From positions 1 to 64,000 of the forward strand of contig NZ_CAKMAA020000055.1 of assembly GCF_924101635.2 (NCBI RefSeq): a stretch of 64,000 nt of DNA, written 5' to 3'. This DNA is from Candidatus Nitrotoga sp. HW29 (GTDB lineage Bacteria; Pseudomonadota; Gammaproteobacteria; Burkholderiales; Gallionellaceae). Shown one piece after another: positions 41,155-54,122 of this stretch. The notes beneath the pieces are model-generated. The model did not search any database and was not told the DNA's origin. It worked only from the letters and a program-made list of their open reading frames with translations. How positions within the stretch are numbered: the first letter of the stretch is position 1; each line of letters starts with the position of its first letter. The position numbers were made by a program, and so were the translations under genes.

Positions 41155-43251
41155 TTATTTTCTACTACTCATCACCGCTTCAGCCACATTTTTTGGCGCT
41201 TCGGTGTAATGCTTAAATTCCATCGTATACGTAGCTCGACCTTGGGTTGCGGAACGCAACGCAGTAGAATACCCAAACATCTCTGCCAAGGGAACTTCTG
41301 CCTTCACGATCTTCCCGCCACCAATCATGTCTTCCATACCCTGAACCATTCCACGACGAGATGACAAATCCCCCATTACCGTACCCGTGTAATCTTCTGG
41401 AGTTTCCACCTCGACTGACATCATCGGCTCCAACAACACTGGACTTGCCTTACGCATACCATCTTTGAAACCCATAGAAGCAGCCATCTTAAATGCATTT
41501 TCGTTAGAATCCACATCATGATAGGAACCATCAAACAAAGTAACTTTGACATCCACCACAGGGAAACCCGCCAATACGCCATTCGGTAAAGTATCTTCCA
41601 AGCCTTTTTTTACGGCCGGAATAAATTCACGCGGAACCGCCCCACCCTTGATAGCATCAACAAATTCAAAACCTTTGCCCGTTTCATTCGGCTCAATCTT
41701 TAACCAGACATGACCAAATTGACCGCGACCACCCGACTGCTTAACAAATTTGCCCTCGACTTCAACTTCCTTGCGTATCGCTTCGCGGTACGCCACCTGT
41801 GGCGCACCAACATTTGCCTCCACGCTAAATTCACGCTTCATACGCTCAACCAAAACCTCTAAATGCAGCTCACCCATACCAGAAATAATAGTTTGGCCAG
41901 ACTCCAAGTCAGTATGCACACGGAAAGACGGATCTTCTTTCGCCAAACGATTCAGCGCCATACCCATTTTTTCTTGGTCAGCCTTAGTTTTCGGTTCGAC
42001 GGCGATATGAATTACCGGCTCAGGAAATATCATACGTTCCAACGTAATCACACTAGCTGGATCACACAAAGTCTCACCCGTAGTCGCTTCTTTTAAACCG
42101 ACAGCAGCAGCAATATCACCCGCAAAAACCTCCTTGATTTCCTCTCGCTCATTAGCATGCATTAACAAAATTCGGCCAATGCGCTCTTTTTTACCTTTGA
42201 TTGGATTGTAAACTGTATCGCCCGCTTTCAACTGACCAGAATACACACGGAAAAAAATCAACTGCCCCACGAATGGGTCGGTCATGATTTTAAACGCCAA
42301 CGCAGAGAACGGCTCATCGTCGTGCGCTTTACGTTCCCCCACTGCCCCATTCTCCAACTCACCCTTCACTGATGGAATATCAGTCGGCGCAGGCAGATAA
42401 TCAATCACCGCATCTAGCATAGCCTGCACACCCTTGTTTTTAAAGGCAGAACCACACAACATCGGCACTATTTCACTGGCAATCGTACGGATACGCAGGC
42501 ATTGCTTAATATCCATTTCAGACAAGTCACCTTCCTCGAGATACTTATTCATCATCTCTTCTGTTGCCTCGGCAGCGCTTTCCACCATCTTTGCACGCCA
42601 CTCTTGCGCTGTTGCCAACAAATTGTCAGGAATATCGCGTAACTCAAACTTCATACCTTGAGAAGCTTCATCCCAGTAAATTGCCTTCATCCGCACCAAG
42701 TCAATCACACCCTCAAACTTTTCCTCTGCACCAATCGGCAATTGAATCGGCACCACATTGGCACGCAAGCGAGCGCGCATTTGATCATAAACATTAAAGA
42801 AATTCGCACCAGAGCGATCCATCTTATTAACAAATGCCAAGCGCGGCACGCCATATTTATTGGCTTGACGCCACACCGTTTCAGACTGCGGCTGCACACC
42901 ACCCACAGCACAATACACCATGCACGCACCGTCCAGTACGCGCATTGATCGTTCAACTTCAATAGTGAAGTCAACGTGACCCGGCGTATCAATGATGTTA
43001 ATACGATGCTCAGGCAAACTGGAATCCATACCTTTCCAGTAACAAGTTGTCGCAGCCGATGTAATGGTAATACCCCGCTCCTGCTCTTGCTCCATCCAAT
43101 CCATCACTGCAGCACCATCATGCACCTCACCGATCTTATGAGATACCCCCGTGTAAAATAAAACACGTTCAGTGGTCGTAGTCTTACCTGCATCTATATG
43201 TGCGCTAATGCCAATATTACGATATCGCTCGATTAATGTTTTCCGTGCCAC
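41155..43251 (-). CDS. fusA: Elongation factor G
   Basis: A 698-residue translocation GTPase. The P-loop [19 protein letters not shown], the switch region [33 protein letters not shown] and [10 protein letters not shown] form the G domain; domains II-V follow, with [22 protein letters not shown] near the C-terminus. It lies 46 bases after rpsG in the str operon. Confidence 0.98.
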   Translation of the reverse strand: MARKTLIERYRNIGISAHIDAGKTTTTERVLFYTGVSHKIGEVHDGAAVMDWMEQEQERGITITSAATTCYWKGMDSSLPEHRINIIDTPGHVDFTIEVERSMRVLDGACMVYCAVGGVQPQSETVWRQANKYGVPRLAFVNKMDRSGANFFNVYDQMRARLRANVVPIQLPIGAEEKFEGVIDLVRMKAIYWDEASQGMKFELRDIPDNLLATAQEWRAKMVESAAEATEEMMNKYLEEGDLSEMDIKQCLRIRTIASEIVPMLCGSAFKNKGVQAMLDAVIDYLPAPTDIPSVKGELENGAVGERKAHDDEPFSALAFKIMTDPFVGQLIFFRVYSGQLKAGDTVYNPIKGKKERIGRILLMHANEREEIKEVFAGDIAAAVGLKEATTGETLCDPASVITLERMIFPEPVIHIAVEPKTKADQEKMGMALNRLAKEDPSFRVHTDLESGQTIISGMGELHLEVLVERMKREFSVEANVGAPQVAYREAIRKEVEVEGKFVKQSGGRGQFGHVWLKIEPNETGKGFEFVDAIKGGAVPREFIPAVKKGLEDTLPNGVLAGFPVVDVKVTLFDGSYHDVDSNENAFKMAASMGFKDGMRKASPVLLEPMMSVEVETPEDYTGTVMGDLSSRRGMVQGMEDMIGGGKIVKAEVPLAEMFGYSTALRSATQGRATYTMEFKHYTEAPKNVAEAVMSSRK

Positions 43252-43297
43252 AATAGTTACCTAACTTATAAAACGCTCAAAAACAACCAAGAAATTT

Positions 43298-43768
43298 CTA
43301 AAAACGGAAGTGCGAAAAGGCTTTATTCGCTTCAGCCATACGATGCACTTCTTCACGTTTTTTAACTGCACCACCTCGACTTTCGGACGCATCAAGCAAC
43401 TCACCAGCCAGCCGCATACCCATAGATTTCTCACCACGCTTACGTGCAAAATCTTTAAGCCAGCGCATGGCCAACGCCATGCGACGCGAAGGTCGAACCT
43501 CGACGGGAACCTGATAATTTGCCCCTCCAACACGACGACTCTTTACCTCAACCTGAGGCTTGACGTTGCTCAACGCAAGATTAAACACCTCAATTGGATC
43601 CTTACCACTTTTCTTAACGATTTGCTCCAAAGCACCATAAAGAATGCGTTCGGCAACCGATTTTTTTCCAGAAGCCATTAAAACATTAACAAACTTGGAA
43701 AGATCTTGGTTGCCATATTTTGGATCCGGCAGAATTTCACGCTTTGGAACTTCTCTACGTCTTGGCAT
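43298..43768 (-). CDS. rpsG: 30S ribosomal protein S7
   Basis: A 156-residue S7 that nucleates assembly of the 30S head and contacts the E-site t[22 protein letters not shown] at the start, [24 protein letters not shown] in the middle and [14 protein letters not shown] at the end are diagnostic. Confidence 0.98.
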   Translation of the reverse strand: MPRRREVPKREILPDPKYGNQDLSKFVNVLMASGKKSVAERILYGALEQIVKKSGKDPIEVFNLALSNVKPQVEVKSRRVGGANYQVPVEVRPSRRMALAMRWLKDFARKRGEKSMGMRLAGELLDASESRGGAVKKREEVHRMAEANKAFSHFRF

Positions 43769-43829
43769 ATCTTAAACCTCTTGTGAACTGGATAATTCAA
43801 AAAACTGGTAATCCAGGCTTAACAATAAA

Positions 43830-44207
43830 TCAAGCCTTTTTCGGACGCTTGGCACCGTACTTGGAACGGGACTGCTTACGATCTTTTACTCCGGCGGTAT
43901 CCAAACTACCCCGCACCATATGGTAACGAACACCGGGCAAATCTTTCACACGACCACCACGGATAAGCACCACCGAGTGCTCCTGCAAATTATGGCCTTC
44001 ACCACCAATATAAGAAATAACCTCAAAACCATTAGTTAAACGAACCTTGGCCACCTTACGCAAGGCAGAATTTGGCTTCTTTGGTGTTGTAGTATACACG
44101 CGCGTACACACCCCCCGCTTTTGGGGACTCCCCCCCAAAGCAGGAACTTTACTTTTCATAGGCTCAGCGACACGAGGCTTGCGCACTAACTGGTTGATGG
44201 TTGGCAT
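43830..44207 (-). CDS. rpsL: 30S ribosomal protein S12
   Basis: A 125-residue decoding-centre protein. [35 protein letters not shown] (Lys at the usual streptomycin-resistance position unchanged) and [17 protein letters not shown] are present, so it looks wild type for streptomycin. A run of seven G occurs in the coding strand near codon 34. First gene of the str operon. Confidence 0.98.
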   Translation of the reverse strand: MPTINQLVRKPRVAEPMKSKVPALGGSPQKRGVCTRVYTTTPKKPNSALRKVAKVRLTNGFEVISYIGGEGHNLQEHSVVLIRGGRVKDLPGVRYHMVRGSLDTAGVKDRKQSRSKYGAKRPKKA

Positions 44208-44307
44208 TATCTAAATTTTCCTAAATATTCTTATGTATCAATAATATAAAAAACATCCGCCTAAGTTTTACTACTTCTCCAAGTATGAGCAGGAAAAAAG
44301 ACCGCGC

Positions 44308-44336
44308 ATTTTATTGAGGAATGCCCAACCTGTCAA
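44308..44336 (-). promoter_or_regulatory. str operon promoter
   Basis: Minus strand TTGACA (44331-44336), exactly 17 bases, TAAAAT (44308-44313): near-consensus sigma-70. The -35 hexamer contains the rpoC stop codon TGA (44333-44335). The transcript leader to rpsL would be about 95 bases. Confidence 0.85.
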
Positions 44337-47300
44337 GCAAGTTGGTTATCTTGCGTTTCTACGACTTGCTCCCCTTCACTCAACACCGTTGCTGTCATAC
44401 CCAGCCCCAATCGCTGCTTACGCCGCGCAGCATGGTAGGCTAAGCCAGTACCAGCCGGGATCAAACGACCCACAATGACATTTTCCTTCAATCCACGTAG
44501 CTCATCTCTTTTGCCCATAATCGCAGCTTCAGTCAACACACGCGTAGTTTCTTGGAAAGATGCCGCAGAAATAAATGAATCCGTGGACAATGAAGCCTTA
44601 GTGATTCCCAGCAGCATATATTCGTAAGTTGCCGGTTGCTTACCTTCTTTTTCAACACGTTCATTTTCTTGCAGCAAATCTGCGCGCTCCACCTGCTCTT
44701 TGGGAATAAACTTGGTATCACCTTCGTCCACAATCTGCACTCTGCGCAACATCTGACGTACTATCACCTCAATATGCCTATCATTAATCTTAACACCCTG
44801 CAAACGATACACATCCTGTACTTCATCGGCAATGTAACGCGCCAGCGCTGCCACGCCCAGCAAGCGTAAAATGTCATGCGGGTCACGCGGGCCATCCACG
44901 ATCATTTCACCTTGGGTCACCATTTGTCCATCATGCACTAACACATGCTTGTCTTTAGCAATCAGAAATTCATGCGCTACACCTTGCATATCAGTGATAA
45001 CCAAACGCTGCTTACCCTTGGTATCCTTGCCGAATGATGCCGTTCCGGTAGTTTCTGCTAACATACCAGCATTCTTTGGCGAACGAGCCTCAAACAGTTC
45101 CGCCACTCGCGGAAGTCCTCCAGTAATGTCGCGTGTTTTACTACTTTCTTGCGGAATACGTGCTAACACCTCACCCACACCAACATGCTGACCATCTTCT
45201 ACGGTGATAATACAACCCGTCTGAAAGGTCACCGAAATTGGTAATTCGGTGCCGGCAATCTTAATTTCATGCCCTTCCTCGTCAAGCAAACGTACCAATG
45301 GCCGCAATACACCCTTACCTTGTGTACCAGCAAGCTTAGGATCCACCACAAGAGTGGACAATCCAGTTACTTCATCAATCTCTCGGGTAACGGTAACACC
45401 CTCTTTTACATTTTCAAATCGCGCCCGACCAGCATATTCGGTAATAATAGGACGGGTATGGGGATCCCATGTAGCCAACACTTCACCTGCTCGAACTACC
45501 CCCCCCTCACGCACGGTCAACATCGCGCCGTATGGCACCTTGTGACGCTCGCGCTCGCGTCCATGGTCATCAGTAACCATTATTTCGCCACTACGCGCCA
45601 CCACCACTAGCTCTCCTCGCGTATTACTGACGGTACGCATGTTCGCGCTGTATTTCACCTGACCATTAGACTTACCCTCGACCTGGTTAGCCACCACAGT
45701 ACGCGATGCAGCACCACCAATATGGAAAGTGCGCATAGTCAATTGAGTACCTGGCTCCCCAATGGATTGGGCAGCAATTACACCAACTGCCTCGCCTACC
45801 GTCACGGGGCCACCTCGGCCTAAGTCGCGGCCATAACATTTGACGCACAAACCATAACGAGTTTCACATGTCAGGGGCGTCCGTACGTGCACTTCGTCAA
45901 CACCCAGTAATTCAATATTTTCCACCATATCCTCATCCAGAAGAGTGCCCGCCTCATATAGAGTTTCACTACTTTCCGGGTTGACGATATCCTTGCTAGC
46001 AACGCGACCTAGTATGCGCTCACGCAATGCTTCAATCACCTCACCGCCTTCAACCAATGCCTTCAACGCGGCGCCATCGCTGGTACCACAATCTTCTTCA
46101 GCCACCACCAGATCTTGAGTCACATCTACCAAACGACGCGTCAGGTAACCAGAGTTCGCGGTCTTCAATGCGGTATCGGCCAAGCCTTTTCGCGCACCAT
46201 GAGTAGAAATAAAATACTGCAACATATTCAACCCCTCGCGAAAGTTAGCGGTAATCGGGGTTTCAATAATAGAACCATCCGGCTTGGCCATCAGCCCCCG
46301 CATACCTGCTAACTGACGAATCTGAGCCGCAGAGCCACGCGCACCAGAGTCTGCCATCATATAGATGGAATTAAACGACTCCTGCATCACTACTTTGCCC
46401 TTCTTATCAGCAAGCTGTTTACCACTGAGACGGTCCATCACCGGCTCGCTACCTAACTGATCCATCATAGCCTTGGCCACCAGATCACCAGTACGACCCC
46501 AGATATCCACTACTTTATTGTAACGTTCACCTTGCGTCACCAAACCAGAAGTGTATTGCACGTCAATCTCACGCACCTCTTTTCCTGCCGCGTCGATTAA
46601 TTCATTTTTTTGCGGTGGCACCAACATGTCATCCAGGCAAATTGAAATGCCGGCACGAGTCGCATAAGTAAAGCCGGTTGTCATCAACTTGTCAGCCATG
46701 ATCACGGTGTTGCGTAAACCACAACGACTGAAACTGGTGTTAATCAGACGAGAAATCTCTTTCTTTTTTAATGCCTTATTAACCAAACTGAACGGCAAAC
46801 CGGCTGGCAAAATATCTGACAAAATGGCACGTCCCACGGTAGTTTCATAGCGGGTACGCTTTTCCTGACGCTCATTACTATCATCCAAGTTTATTTCTTT
46901 AATGCGCACAACCACCTTGGCATGCAGATCTACATGACCAGATTCGTAGGCTCGCAGCGCTTCAGACACGTCCGCAAACAACGCGCCTTCACCCAGCGCA
47001 CCAATTTTTTCGCGCGTCATATAATACAACCCCAGCACAATATCCTGCGACGGAACAATGATAGGCTCGCCATTGGCAGGCGACAAAACGTTATTAGAGG
47101 CCAGCATTAAGGTGCGACATTCCATTTGCGCTTCCAACGACAGTGGCACGTGCACAGCCATCTGGTCACCGTCGAAATCGGCGTTAAAAGCCGTACAAAC
47201 TAATGGATGCAACTGAATTGCTTTGCCTTCGATCAGTATCGGCTCAAACGCCTGAATACCGAGACGATGCAACGTAGGCGCTCGATTCAACAATACTGGA

Positions 47301-48556
47301 TGTTCACGGATGACATCTTCCAGAATATCCCACACAACGGGCTCTTCCGCTTCCACCATACGCTTGCCCGCCTTAATAGTTGTGGCCAGCCCGAGAATTT
47401 CCAACTTATGAAAAATGAATGGCTTGAATAGCTCTAGCGCCATTTTCTTAGGCAAGCCACACTGATGCAATTTCAGTTGCGGGCCCACAACAATTACGGA
47501 ACGACCAGAATAATCTACACGCTTGCCCAGCAAATTCTGGCGGAAACGGCCACCTTTACCTTTAATCATGTCCGCCAGTGATTTCAACGGACGCTTGTTA
47601 GCGCCAGTCATTGCCTTGCCGCGACGACCATTATCCAGCAACGAATCAATTGATTCCTGCAACATACGCTTTTCGTTACGTACAATAATTTCCGGTGCCT
47701 TCAACTCCAAAAGGCGTTTCAAGCGGTTATTCCGGTTAATTACACGACGATACAAATCATTCAAATCAGAAGTCGCAAAGCGACCACCATCCAACGGCAC
47801 TAAAGGACGTAATTCTGGCGGCAACACGGGCAGCACCAGCATAATCATCCACTCAGGCTTGATGCCCGAGACAAGAAATGCCTCAAGAATCTTCAATCGT
47901 TTCGCATATTTCTTGATTTTGGTTTCGGAGCTGGTCGCTTCAAGATCGGCACGCAGCTTTTCAACCTCAGCTGGCACATCCAACGCGTGCAAAAGCGCGC
48001 GTATACCCTCTGCTCCCATGACTGCGGAAAATTCATCTCCATACTCTTCCAGTTTAGCCAGATAATCATCTTCAGAAAGTAATTGAGCGCGTTCGAGCGT
48101 AGACATCCCAGGGTCAGTCACTACGTAAGCTTCGAAATAAAGCACGCGCTCTATGTCGCGTAACGTCATGTCCAGCACCATTCCCAAACGCGACGGCAAA
48201 GACTTTAAGAACCAAATATGCGCCACCGGACTTGCCAGTTCGATATGCCCCATACGTTCACGACGCACTTTAGACAGCGTTACTTCAACACCGCATTTCT
48301 CGCAGATCACCCCACGATGCTTCAAACGTTTATATTTGCCGCATAAACACTCATAATCCTTGGTTGGACCAAAAATCTTGGCACAAAACAAACCATCCCG
48401 TTCCGGTTTGAAAGTTCGGTAATTAATAGTTTCCGGTTTTTTTACTTCGCCGTAGGACCAAGAACGAATTTTCTCCGGGGAAGCCAACCCGATCTTGATC
48501 GCGTCGAACTCCTCTTTTTGCGTAACTTGCCTGAACAAATCCAGCAGTGCTTTCAT
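44333..48556 (-). CDS. rpoC: RNA polymerase beta' subunit
   Basis: A 1407-residue catalytic subunit. The N-terminal zinc finger [20 protein letters not shown] (about 70-90), the active-site Mg2+ loop [12 protein letters not shown] (about 460), the bridge helix region [22 protein letters not shown] and the trigger loop region [30 protein letters not shown] in outline are intact. The length equals the E. coli protein. It is translated after rpoB with an 81-base gap. Confidence 0.99.
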   Translation of the reverse strand: MKALLDLFRQVTQKEEFDAIKIGLASPEKIRSWSYGEVKKPETINYRTFKPERDGLFCAKIFGPTKDYECLCGKYKRLKHRGVICEKCGVEVTLSKVRRERMGHIELASPVAHIWFLKSLPSRLGMVLDMTLRDIERVLYFEAYVVTDPGMSTLERAQLLSEDDYLAKLEEYGDEFSAVMGAEGIRALLHALDVPAEVEKLRADLEATSSETKIKKYAKRLKILEAFLVSGIKPEWMIMLVLPVLPPELRPLVPLDGGRFATSDLNDLYRRVINRNNRLKRLLELKAPEIIVRNEKRMLQESIDSLLDNGRRGKAMTGANKRPLKSLADMIKGKGGRFRQNLLGKRVDYSGRSVIVVGPQLKLHQCGLPKKMALELFKPFIFHKLEILGLATTIKAGKRMVEAEEPVVWDILEDVIREHPVLLNRAPTLHRLGIQAFEPILIEGKAIQLHPLVCTAFNADFDGDQMAVHVPLSLEAQMECRTLMLASNNVLSPANGEPIIVPSQDIVLGLYYMTREKIGALGEGALFADVSEALRAYESGHVDLHAKVVVRIKEINLDDSNERQEKRTRYETTVGRAILSDILPAGLPFSLVNKALKKKEISRLINTSFSRCGLRNTVIMADKLMTTGFTYATRAGISICLDDMLVPPQKNELIDAAGKEVREIDVQYTSGLVTQGERYNKVVDIWGRTGDLVAKAMMDQLGSEPVMDRLSGKQLADKKGKVVMQESFNSIYMMADSGARGSAAQIRQLAGMRGLMAKPDGSIIETPITANFREGLNMLQYFISTHGARKGLADTALKTANSGYLTRRLVDVTQDLVVAEEDCGTSDGAALKALVEGGEVIEALRERILGRVASKDIVNPESSETLYEAGTLLDEDMVENIELLGVDEVHVRTPLTCETRYGLCVKCYGRDLGRGGPVTVGEAVGVIAAQSIGEPGTQLTMRTFHIGGAASRTVVANQVEGKSNGQVKYSANMRTVSNTRGELVVVARSGEIMVTDDHGRERERHKVPYGAMLTVREGGVVRAGEVLATWDPHTRPIITEYAGRARFENVKEGVTVTREIDEVTGLSTLVVDPKLAGTQGKGVLRPLVRLLDEEGHEIKIAGTELPISVTFQTGCIITVEDGQHVGVGEVLARIPQESSKTRDITGGLPRVAELFEARSPKNAGMLAETTGTASFGKDTKGKQRLVITDMQGVAHEFLIAKDKHVLVHDGQMVTQGEMIVDGPRDPHDILRLLGVAALARYIADEVQDVYRLQGVKINDRHIEVIVRQMLRRVQIVDEGDTKFIPKEQVERADLLQENERVEKEGKQPATYEYMLLGITKASLSTDSFISAASFQETTRVLTEAAIMGKRDELRGLKENVIVGRLIPAGTGLAYHAARRKQRLGLGMTATVLSEGEQVVETQDNQLA

Positions 48557-48588
48557 ATATAACTCCTAAATATTCGGCAGCAATGTAG

Positions 48589-48605
48589 GGTGCGCCCGGC
48601 GCACC
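48589..48605. repeat. Short GC-rich hairpin between rpoB and rpoC
   Basis: Perfect eight-base arms ggtgcgcc/ggcgcacc with a single-base loop, within the 81-base rpoB-rpoC gap. Similar GGGTGCGC...GCGCACC units are known as dispersed intergenic repeats in many proteobacteria; a second copy was not noticed here. Confidence 0.5.
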
Positions 48606-48637
48606 AATTTTGAACAGCGCTCAAAGCGCGCCGCCCT

Positions 48638-51600
48638 CTACTCTCGATGACGAACAAGATCGATATCAATGCCCAAAGAACGGATTTCCTTGGTTAATAC
48701 ATTGAACGACTCCGGCATACCGGCATCAATCTTGTGATCGCCCTTGACAATGCTCTCGTAAATTTTGGTGCGTCCAGCCACGTCATCTGATTTGACCGTA
48801 AGCATTTCCTGCAGCGTGTAAGCCGCGCCATATGCTTCCAACGCCCATACTTCCATTTCACCGAAACGCTGACCACCAAACTGCGCCTTGCCGCCCAATG
48901 GTTGCTGGGTTACCAAGCTGTATGGGCCCGTGGAACGGGCATGCATCTTGTCATCCACCAAGTGATTCAGTTTCAATACATGCATATAACCAACTGTGAC
49001 CGGCCGATCAAATGCAACCCCAGTACGCCCATCGTATAGAGTTATCTGACCAGAACGCGGTAAATCTGCCAGCTCTAACATATCCTTAATTTCATCTTCA
49101 TTCGCGCCATCAAACACTGGCGTAGCGAAGGGCACACCTCCGCTCAAATTACGGCATAAATCCAGAACTTCCTCATCACTGAACTCAGCAATCTCCGCAG
49201 CCTGATCATGCATATAAATCTTGCCGAGAAATGTGCGTATTTTTTCAATCTTGGCTTGTGATTCCAACATCTTGCCAATTTTATTTCCCAAACCCTTAGC
49301 TGCCCAGCCCAGATGGGTTTCCAATATTTGCCCTACATTCATACGTGACGGAACACCAAGTGGGTTCAGCACGATATCAACAGGTGTGCCATCAGCCATG
49401 TAAGGCATGTCTTCTACCGGTACAATGCGTGACACCACACCTTTATTACCATGACGACCGGCCATTTTGTCGCCAGGCTGTAACCGACGTTTCACTGCCA
49501 CGTACACCTTAACCATCTTCTGCACACCAACTTGCAGCTCATCACCTTGAGTTAAATTGCGCTTCTTTAATTCAAATGCTGCATCGAATTCCAAACGCTT
49601 CTGCGCCAAACCTTCTTTAACCTGCTCCAATTGCGATGCGGTATCTTCGCTCGCAAGACGTATATCAAACCACTGATGACGCTCCAAACTAGTTAGATAA
49701 TCCTTGGTCAACTTGGCACCCTTAACCAGCTTTTTGGGTCCTCCATTAACCACTTTTCCTACCAGCAACTTACCGAGACGGGTAAATACATCAGCCTCAA
49801 CGATACGCATTTGATCCGCCAAATCTTTCTTGTAACGTTTCAATTCGTCGTCAATAATCTGTTGCGCACGCTGATCACGCTGCAACCCTTCTCGCGTAAA
49901 CACCTGTACATCTATCACGGTTCCAGAAATACCCGCCTGCACACGTAAACTAGTGTCCTTAACATCAGATGCTTTCTCGCCAAAAATAGCACGCAGCAAC
50001 TTCTCCTCCGGTGTTAATTGGGTTTCACCTTTGGGCGTGACTTTACCAACCAGTACATCACCAACCCCAACTTCTGCGCCGATATGCACAATGCCGCATT
50101 CATCCAAACGCGCCATTTGCCCCTCGGACAAATTAGGAATGTCACGAGTAATCTCTTCCGAGCCAAGCTTGGTATCACGTGCTACCACTGTAAGCTCTTC
50201 GATATGAATAGAGGTGAAGCGATCTTCCGCCACCACACGCTCGGAAATCAGAATCGAGTCCTCATAGTTATAGCCATTCCAAGGCATGAACGCCACCAGC
50301 ATATTTTGGCCCAGAGCCAGCTCGCCCATATCAGTGGACGCGCCATCAGCGATCACATCGTCACGTGCAATTACATCTCCCATCTTAACCAGCGGCCGCT
50401 GATTAATATTGGTATTCTGATTGGAGCGGGTGTATTTGGTCAGATTATAGATATCAACACCGACTTCACCGTGTGTGGTTTCATCGTCATTAACGCGCAC
50501 CACAATACGGCCTGCATCCACATAATCTATTCGCCCGCCACGCCATGCCTGCACCGTGGTACCAGAATCTACCGCAACAGTGCGCTCAACTCCAGTTCCG
50601 ACCAACGCTTTCTCCGCACGCAAACAAGGCACAGCCTGGCGCTGCATATTGGCACCCATTAGAGCTCGATTTGCATCGTCATGCTCCAAAAAGGGGATTA
50701 ACGCGGCCGCCACCGACACCACTTGAGCAGGCGCCACATCTATGTATTCAATGCGATCTGGCGAAGCCAGTACAAACTCATTATGCTGACGGGATGAAAC
50801 CACATCATTGGTAAACTTTCCCTTACTATCTAACTCGGCGTTGGCCTGGGCAATAGTAAATTTGCCTTCCTCAATCGCAGACAAATATTTAACTTCATCC
50901 GTCGCTTTACCCTTAGCCACTTGACGGTAAGGAGTTTCGATGAACCCGTAATTATTGATTCGCGCATAGAGCGCCAACGAATTAATCAAACCGATATTCG
51001 GGCCTTCTGGCGTCTCAATCGGGCACAAACGCCCATAATGCGTCGGGTGTACATCTCGCACTTCGAAGCCAGCACGTTCACGAGTCAATCCACCAGGGCC
51101 AAGCGCAGAAATACGACGCTTGTGTGTTACTTCGGATAAGGGGTTAGTTTGATCCATGAATTGCGACAACTGGCTAGAGCCGAAAAACTCTTTAACCGCC
51201 GCAGAAATTGGTTTGGCATTAATCAAATCGTGCGGCATCAGATTGTCCGCTTCGGCCTGACCCAAACGCTCCTTCACCGCACGCTCAACACGTGCCAACC
51301 CAGTACGAAACTGATTCTCAGCCAATTCACCCACAGCGCGCACTCGCCGGTTACCAAGATGATCAATATCGTCAATTTCACCACGACCATTGCGCAGCTC
51401 GACCATAATCTTGATTACCGCCACGATATCTTCATTAGATAGCGTGACTGAGCCCGTCAGCTCATCCAATCCGATACGGCGATTGAATTTCATGCGCCCC
51501 ACAACCGATAAGTTGTATCGCTCTTCAGAAAAGAAGAGGCCATTAAATAAATTTTCTACCGCATCTTCTGTAGGCGGCTCTCCGGGACGAATCATACGAT

Positions 51601-52717
51601 AAATAGCAACTCGCGCTGTCCACTGGTCAGTGGTCTCATCAGCACGCAGAGTTTGCGAAATATAACCACCTTGATCCAAACTGTTGGTATAGAGCGTGCA
51701 AATTTTTTTCTCTCCAGCTGCATGCAATTTGGCCAACAGTGTTTCAGTGATCTCGTCGTTAGCATTAGCGACAATTTCGCCACTATCCTTATCTATCACA
51801 TTATGTGCTAGCACACGCTCGAACAAGAAGTCTTCTCCTACCGCCAACTTGTCAATACCAGCTTCCTGCATTTCACGAATATGGCGTACCGTAATACGCT
51901 TTCCACCAGCCACAATCACCTTGCTATTTTTATCCAAAATATCAAAGCGCGCCACCTCACCGCGTAGCCGTTCTGGTACCACCTCAAACTGGATGCCTTT
52001 TTTTCCAAGATGAAAAGTATCAAATTCAAAAAATGCCGCCAGTATCTGTTCTGGCGTATAACCCAATGATTTTAATAAAATCGTGACAGGCATTTTACGA
52101 CGACGATCTATACGAAAATAGACGTAATCCTTAGCATCAAACTCAAAATCCAACCACGAACCGCGATAGGGAATAATACGCGCGGAAAATAGTAGCTTGC
52201 CGGAGCTGTGCGTCTTGCCACGATCATGTTCAAAAAATACACCGGGTGAACGATGCAATTGCGACACAATAACGCGCTCGGTGCCATTAATGACGAATGA
52301 ACCAGTATTGGTCATAAGGGGTATTTCACCCATATATACTTCTTGTTCTTTCACTTCCTTCACGACGGTCGGTTTGGATACCTCCTTATCAAATAAGGTC
52401 AAACGCACACGAGCACGTATTGGGGAAGCATAAGTTAGACCGCGTTGCTGACACTCCTTCACATCAAAAGGCGGCACACCCAAGTTGTAGCCAACAAAAT
52501 CAAGACGCGCATATTTATTATGACTCTCAATCGGAAAAATCGAATGAAACGCTGCCTGCAAGCCGTCGTTAATGCGCTGCTCGGGCAGTTGATCAGCCTG
52601 AAGAAAAGCACTGTAAGATTCTAATTGCGTGGACAGCAAAAATGGTATCGGCAAAGCACCGATACGTTTCGCAAAACTTTTACGAATACGTTTTTTTTCA
52701 GTAAAAGAATAACTCAT
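48638..52717 (-). CDS. rpoB: RNA polymerase beta subunit
   Basis: A 1359-residue catalytic subunit. The rifampicin-binding region [30 protein letters not shown] in outline keeps the Asp, His and Ser residues linked to sensitivity; one position differs from E. coli (Thr for Asn after DQ). The C-terminal [38 protein letters not shown] are typical. The start [15 protein letters not shown] was chosen because GGAG precedes it; a frame 12 codons longer exists. Confidence 0.99.
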   Translation of the reverse strand: MSYSFTEKKRIRKSFAKRIGALPIPFLLSTQLESYSAFLQADQLPEQRINDGLQAAFHSIFPIESHNKYARLDFVGYNLGVPPFDVKECQQRGLTYASPIRARVRLTLFDKEVSKPTVVKEVKEQEVYMGEIPLMTNTGSFVINGTERVIVSQLHRSPGVFFEHDRGKTHSSGKLLFSARIIPYRGSWLDFEFDAKDYVYFRIDRRRKMPVTILLKSLGYTPEQILAAFFEFDTFHLGKKGIQFEVVPERLRGEVARFDILDKNSKVIVAGGKRITVRHIREMQEAGIDKLAVGEDFLFERVLAHNVIDKDSGEIVANANDEITETLLAKLHAAGEKKICTLYTNSLDQGGYISQTLRADETTDQWTARVAIYRMIRPGEPPTEDAVENLFNGLFFSEERYNLSVVGRMKFNRRIGLDELTGSVTLSNEDIVAVIKIMVELRNGRGEIDDIDHLGNRRVRAVGELAENQFRTGLARVERAVKERLGQAEADNLMPHDLINAKPISAAVKEFFGSSQLSQFMDQTNPLSEVTHKRRISALGPGGLTRERAGFEVRDVHPTHYGRLCPIETPEGPNIGLINSLALYARINNYGFIETPYRQVAKGKATDEVKYLSAIEEGKFTIAQANAELDSKGKFTNDVVSSRQHNEFVLASPDRIEYIDVAPAQVVSVAAALIPFLEHDDANRALMGANMQRQAVPCLRAEKALVGTGVERTVAVDSGTTVQAWRGGRIDYVDAGRIVVRVNDDETTHGEVGVDIYNLTKYTRSNQNTNINQRPLVKMGDVIARDDVIADGASTDMGELALGQNMLVAFMPWNGYNYEDSILISERVVAEDRFTSIHIEELTVVARDTKLGSEEITRDIPNLSEGQMARLDECGIVHIGAEVGVGDVLVGKVTPKGETQLTPEEKLLRAIFGEKASDVKDTSLRVQAGISGTVIDVQVFTREGLQRDQRAQQIIDDELKRYKKDLADQMRIVEADVFTRLGKLLVGKVVNGGPKKLVKGAKLTKDYLTSLERHQWFDIRLASEDTASQLEQVKEGLAQKRLEFDAAFELKKRNLTQGDELQVGVQKMVKVYVAVKRRLQPGDKMAGRHGNKGVVSRIVPVEDMPYMADGTPVDIVLNPLGVPSRMNVGQILETHLGWAAKGLGNKIGKMLESQAKIEKIRTFLGKIYMHDQAAEIAEFSDEEVLDLCRNLSGGVPFATPVFDGANEDEIKDMLELADLPRSGQITLYDGRTGVAFDRPVTVGYMHVLKLNHLVDDKMHARSTGPYSLVTQQPLGGKAQFGGQRFGEMEVWALEAYGAAYTLQEMLTVKSDDVAGRTKIYESIVKGDHKIDAGMPESFNVLTKEIRSLGIDIDLVRHRE

Positions 52718-52797
52718 GATATCTCCACGACCAAAGGAAAAGACAATGAACAAAAAACGTTTTGTAGCTTGCTGTCCGTTATCTTCTTAAAACGGCA

Positions 52798-52825
52798 AAA
52801 GGCTGGCGGGCATCCGTCAGCCTTT
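52798..52825 (-). terminator. Attenuator hairpin between rplL and rpoB
   Basis: Twelve-base arms (aaaggctggcgg/ccgtcagccttt, one wobble pair) with a four-base loop, followed on the minus strand by short T-runs. E. coli has a partial terminator at the same place that sets the ratio of L12 to RNA polymerase. Confidence 0.75.
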
Positions 52826-52840
52826 CGACGCGCACAACAA

Positions 52841-53212
52841 TTACTTGATTTCAGCAGTTGCACCAGCCTCAATCAATTGCTTCAAGATAGCGTCAGCATC
52901 AGCCTTATTCACACCCTCCTTCACTGTCTTCGGTGCACCGTCCACCAAATCCTTAGCCTCTTTCAGCCCAAGACCGGTAATCGTACGAACCACTTTAATC
53001 ACGTTTACCTTGCTGGCACCCGCAGAACTTAATACCACAGTAAATTCAGTTTGCTCAACTGTGGCTGCCGCCGCGGCGGCAGCTGGCGCAGCAACGGCCA
53101 CTGCTGCTGCAGACACGCCAAACTTTTCTTCCATTTCCTTAATCAATGCAGACAACTCTAACACGGTCATTTGTGCAATTGCGTCCAGAATGTCAGCCTT
53201 ATTAACAGCCAT
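52841..53212 (-). CDS. rplL: 50S ribosomal protein L7/L12
   Basis: A 123-residue stalk protein present as dimers on L10, which recruits the translational GTPases. An N-terminal dimerisation helix pair, an Ala-rich hinge (about 36-52) and the C-terminal domain [36 protein letters not shown] in outline are clear. Confidence 0.98.
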   Translation of the reverse strand: MAVNKADILDAIAQMTVLELSALIKEMEEKFGVSAAAVAVAAPAAAAAAATVEQTEFTVVLSSAGASKVNVIKVVRTITGLGLKEAKDLVDGAPKTVKEGVNKADADAILKQLIEAGATAEIK

Positions 53213-53253
53213 ATTGCCCTCCTAAATGTTAATTCAAAAATTTGATAAGAGCG

Positions 53254-53757
53254 TTAAGCATCAGCCGTTTCGGCTTCCTTCTTATCGCGAATAGCAGCCA
53301 AACCACGTACAAAAGTGCTGGTTGCAGCATTCATGGTCGCCATCAAACGTGCGATCAACTCATTTCGGCTCGGAATAGCAGCCAATACAGCAACCTGCTC
53401 CGCAGACATCAAAGAACCAACCATTGCACCTGCTTTGATTACCAATTTGCCGTTTGTCTTGGCAAATTCATGCACTATTTTTGCTGCTGCGACAGGATCA
53501 GCACTGATACTGTAAATTAGCGGGCCAACCATTTTTTCCGCCAAAGCCTCAAACGGAGTACCCTGTACAGCACGACGCGCCAATGTGTTTTTTAACACGC
53601 GAAAGTACACTCCAGACTTACGCGCAGTAGCACGTAACTTAGTAATGTCGCTGACCACAATGCCACGATACTCTGCTAAAACAATAGCTTGGGCCTGCGT
53701 CACCTGTTCGTTAACTTCGGCTACTATTGCTTGCTTTTCTTGCAGATTAAGACCCAA
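53254..53757 (-). CDS. rplJ: 50S ribosomal protein L10
   Basis: A 167-residue protein that anchors the L12 stalk. [30 protein letters not shown] at the start (in outline) and [11 protein letters not shown] are typical, with the L12-binding helix at the C-terminus. The start is set at a TTG because GGAG lies six bases before it and the protein then begins (M)GLNLQEK as in relatives. An ATG four codons upstream (53769) lacks a spaced ribosome binding site but cannot be excluded. Confidence 0.94.
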   Translation of the reverse strand: MGLNLQEKQAIVAEVNEQVTQAQAIVLAEYRGIVVSDITKLRATARKSGVYFRVLKNTLARRAVQGTPFEALAEKMVGPLIYSISADPVAAAKIVHEFAKTNGKLVIKAGAMVGSLMSAEQVAVLAAIPSRNELIARLMATMNAATSTFVRGLAAIRDKKEAETADA

Positions 53758-53789
53758 ATCATTCTCCATCTTCAATTGGAACACCAAAC

Positions 53790-53975
53790 CGAAGCCCAGC
53801 GATCCATTGTTAACAACTGCGTCCTTAAGCCGGGGTAATATTACTCCTGCTCACGGGCACACCATCTACGTAGGCATTAGAGAGCAGGAAGCGGGAACCT
53901 TGATCCTGTTACCGCCATGCAATACTCCTTATAATAATTAAACCCTAATTGGGTACCTACGGTCTTTGATAATCT
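53790..53975 (-). promoter_or_regulatory. L10 leader region of rplJL
   Basis: The gap of over 300 bases between rplA and rplJ has no supported gene. Its rplJ-proximal part contains the element (minus strand) GACCGTAGGTACC and further pairing arms (CTACGTAGATGGTG, GCAGGAGTAATATT) of the kind found in L10-leader RNAs, where the L10-L12 complex binds to repress translation. A hairpin-rich fold is expected but was not computed. Confidence 0.55.
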
Positions 53976-54122
53976 GCCAATAAACCAGCAGTTCAAAGCC
54001 TTAACGACATGACAAATTAATCAATCATGCCGCACAATTTGTCATTACGCCACACCCCAACTTTCGATTGCCGTAGAAGACAACCGCCACATTTTCATAA
54101 CTTGTGGTCAAGAACAAAAGAA

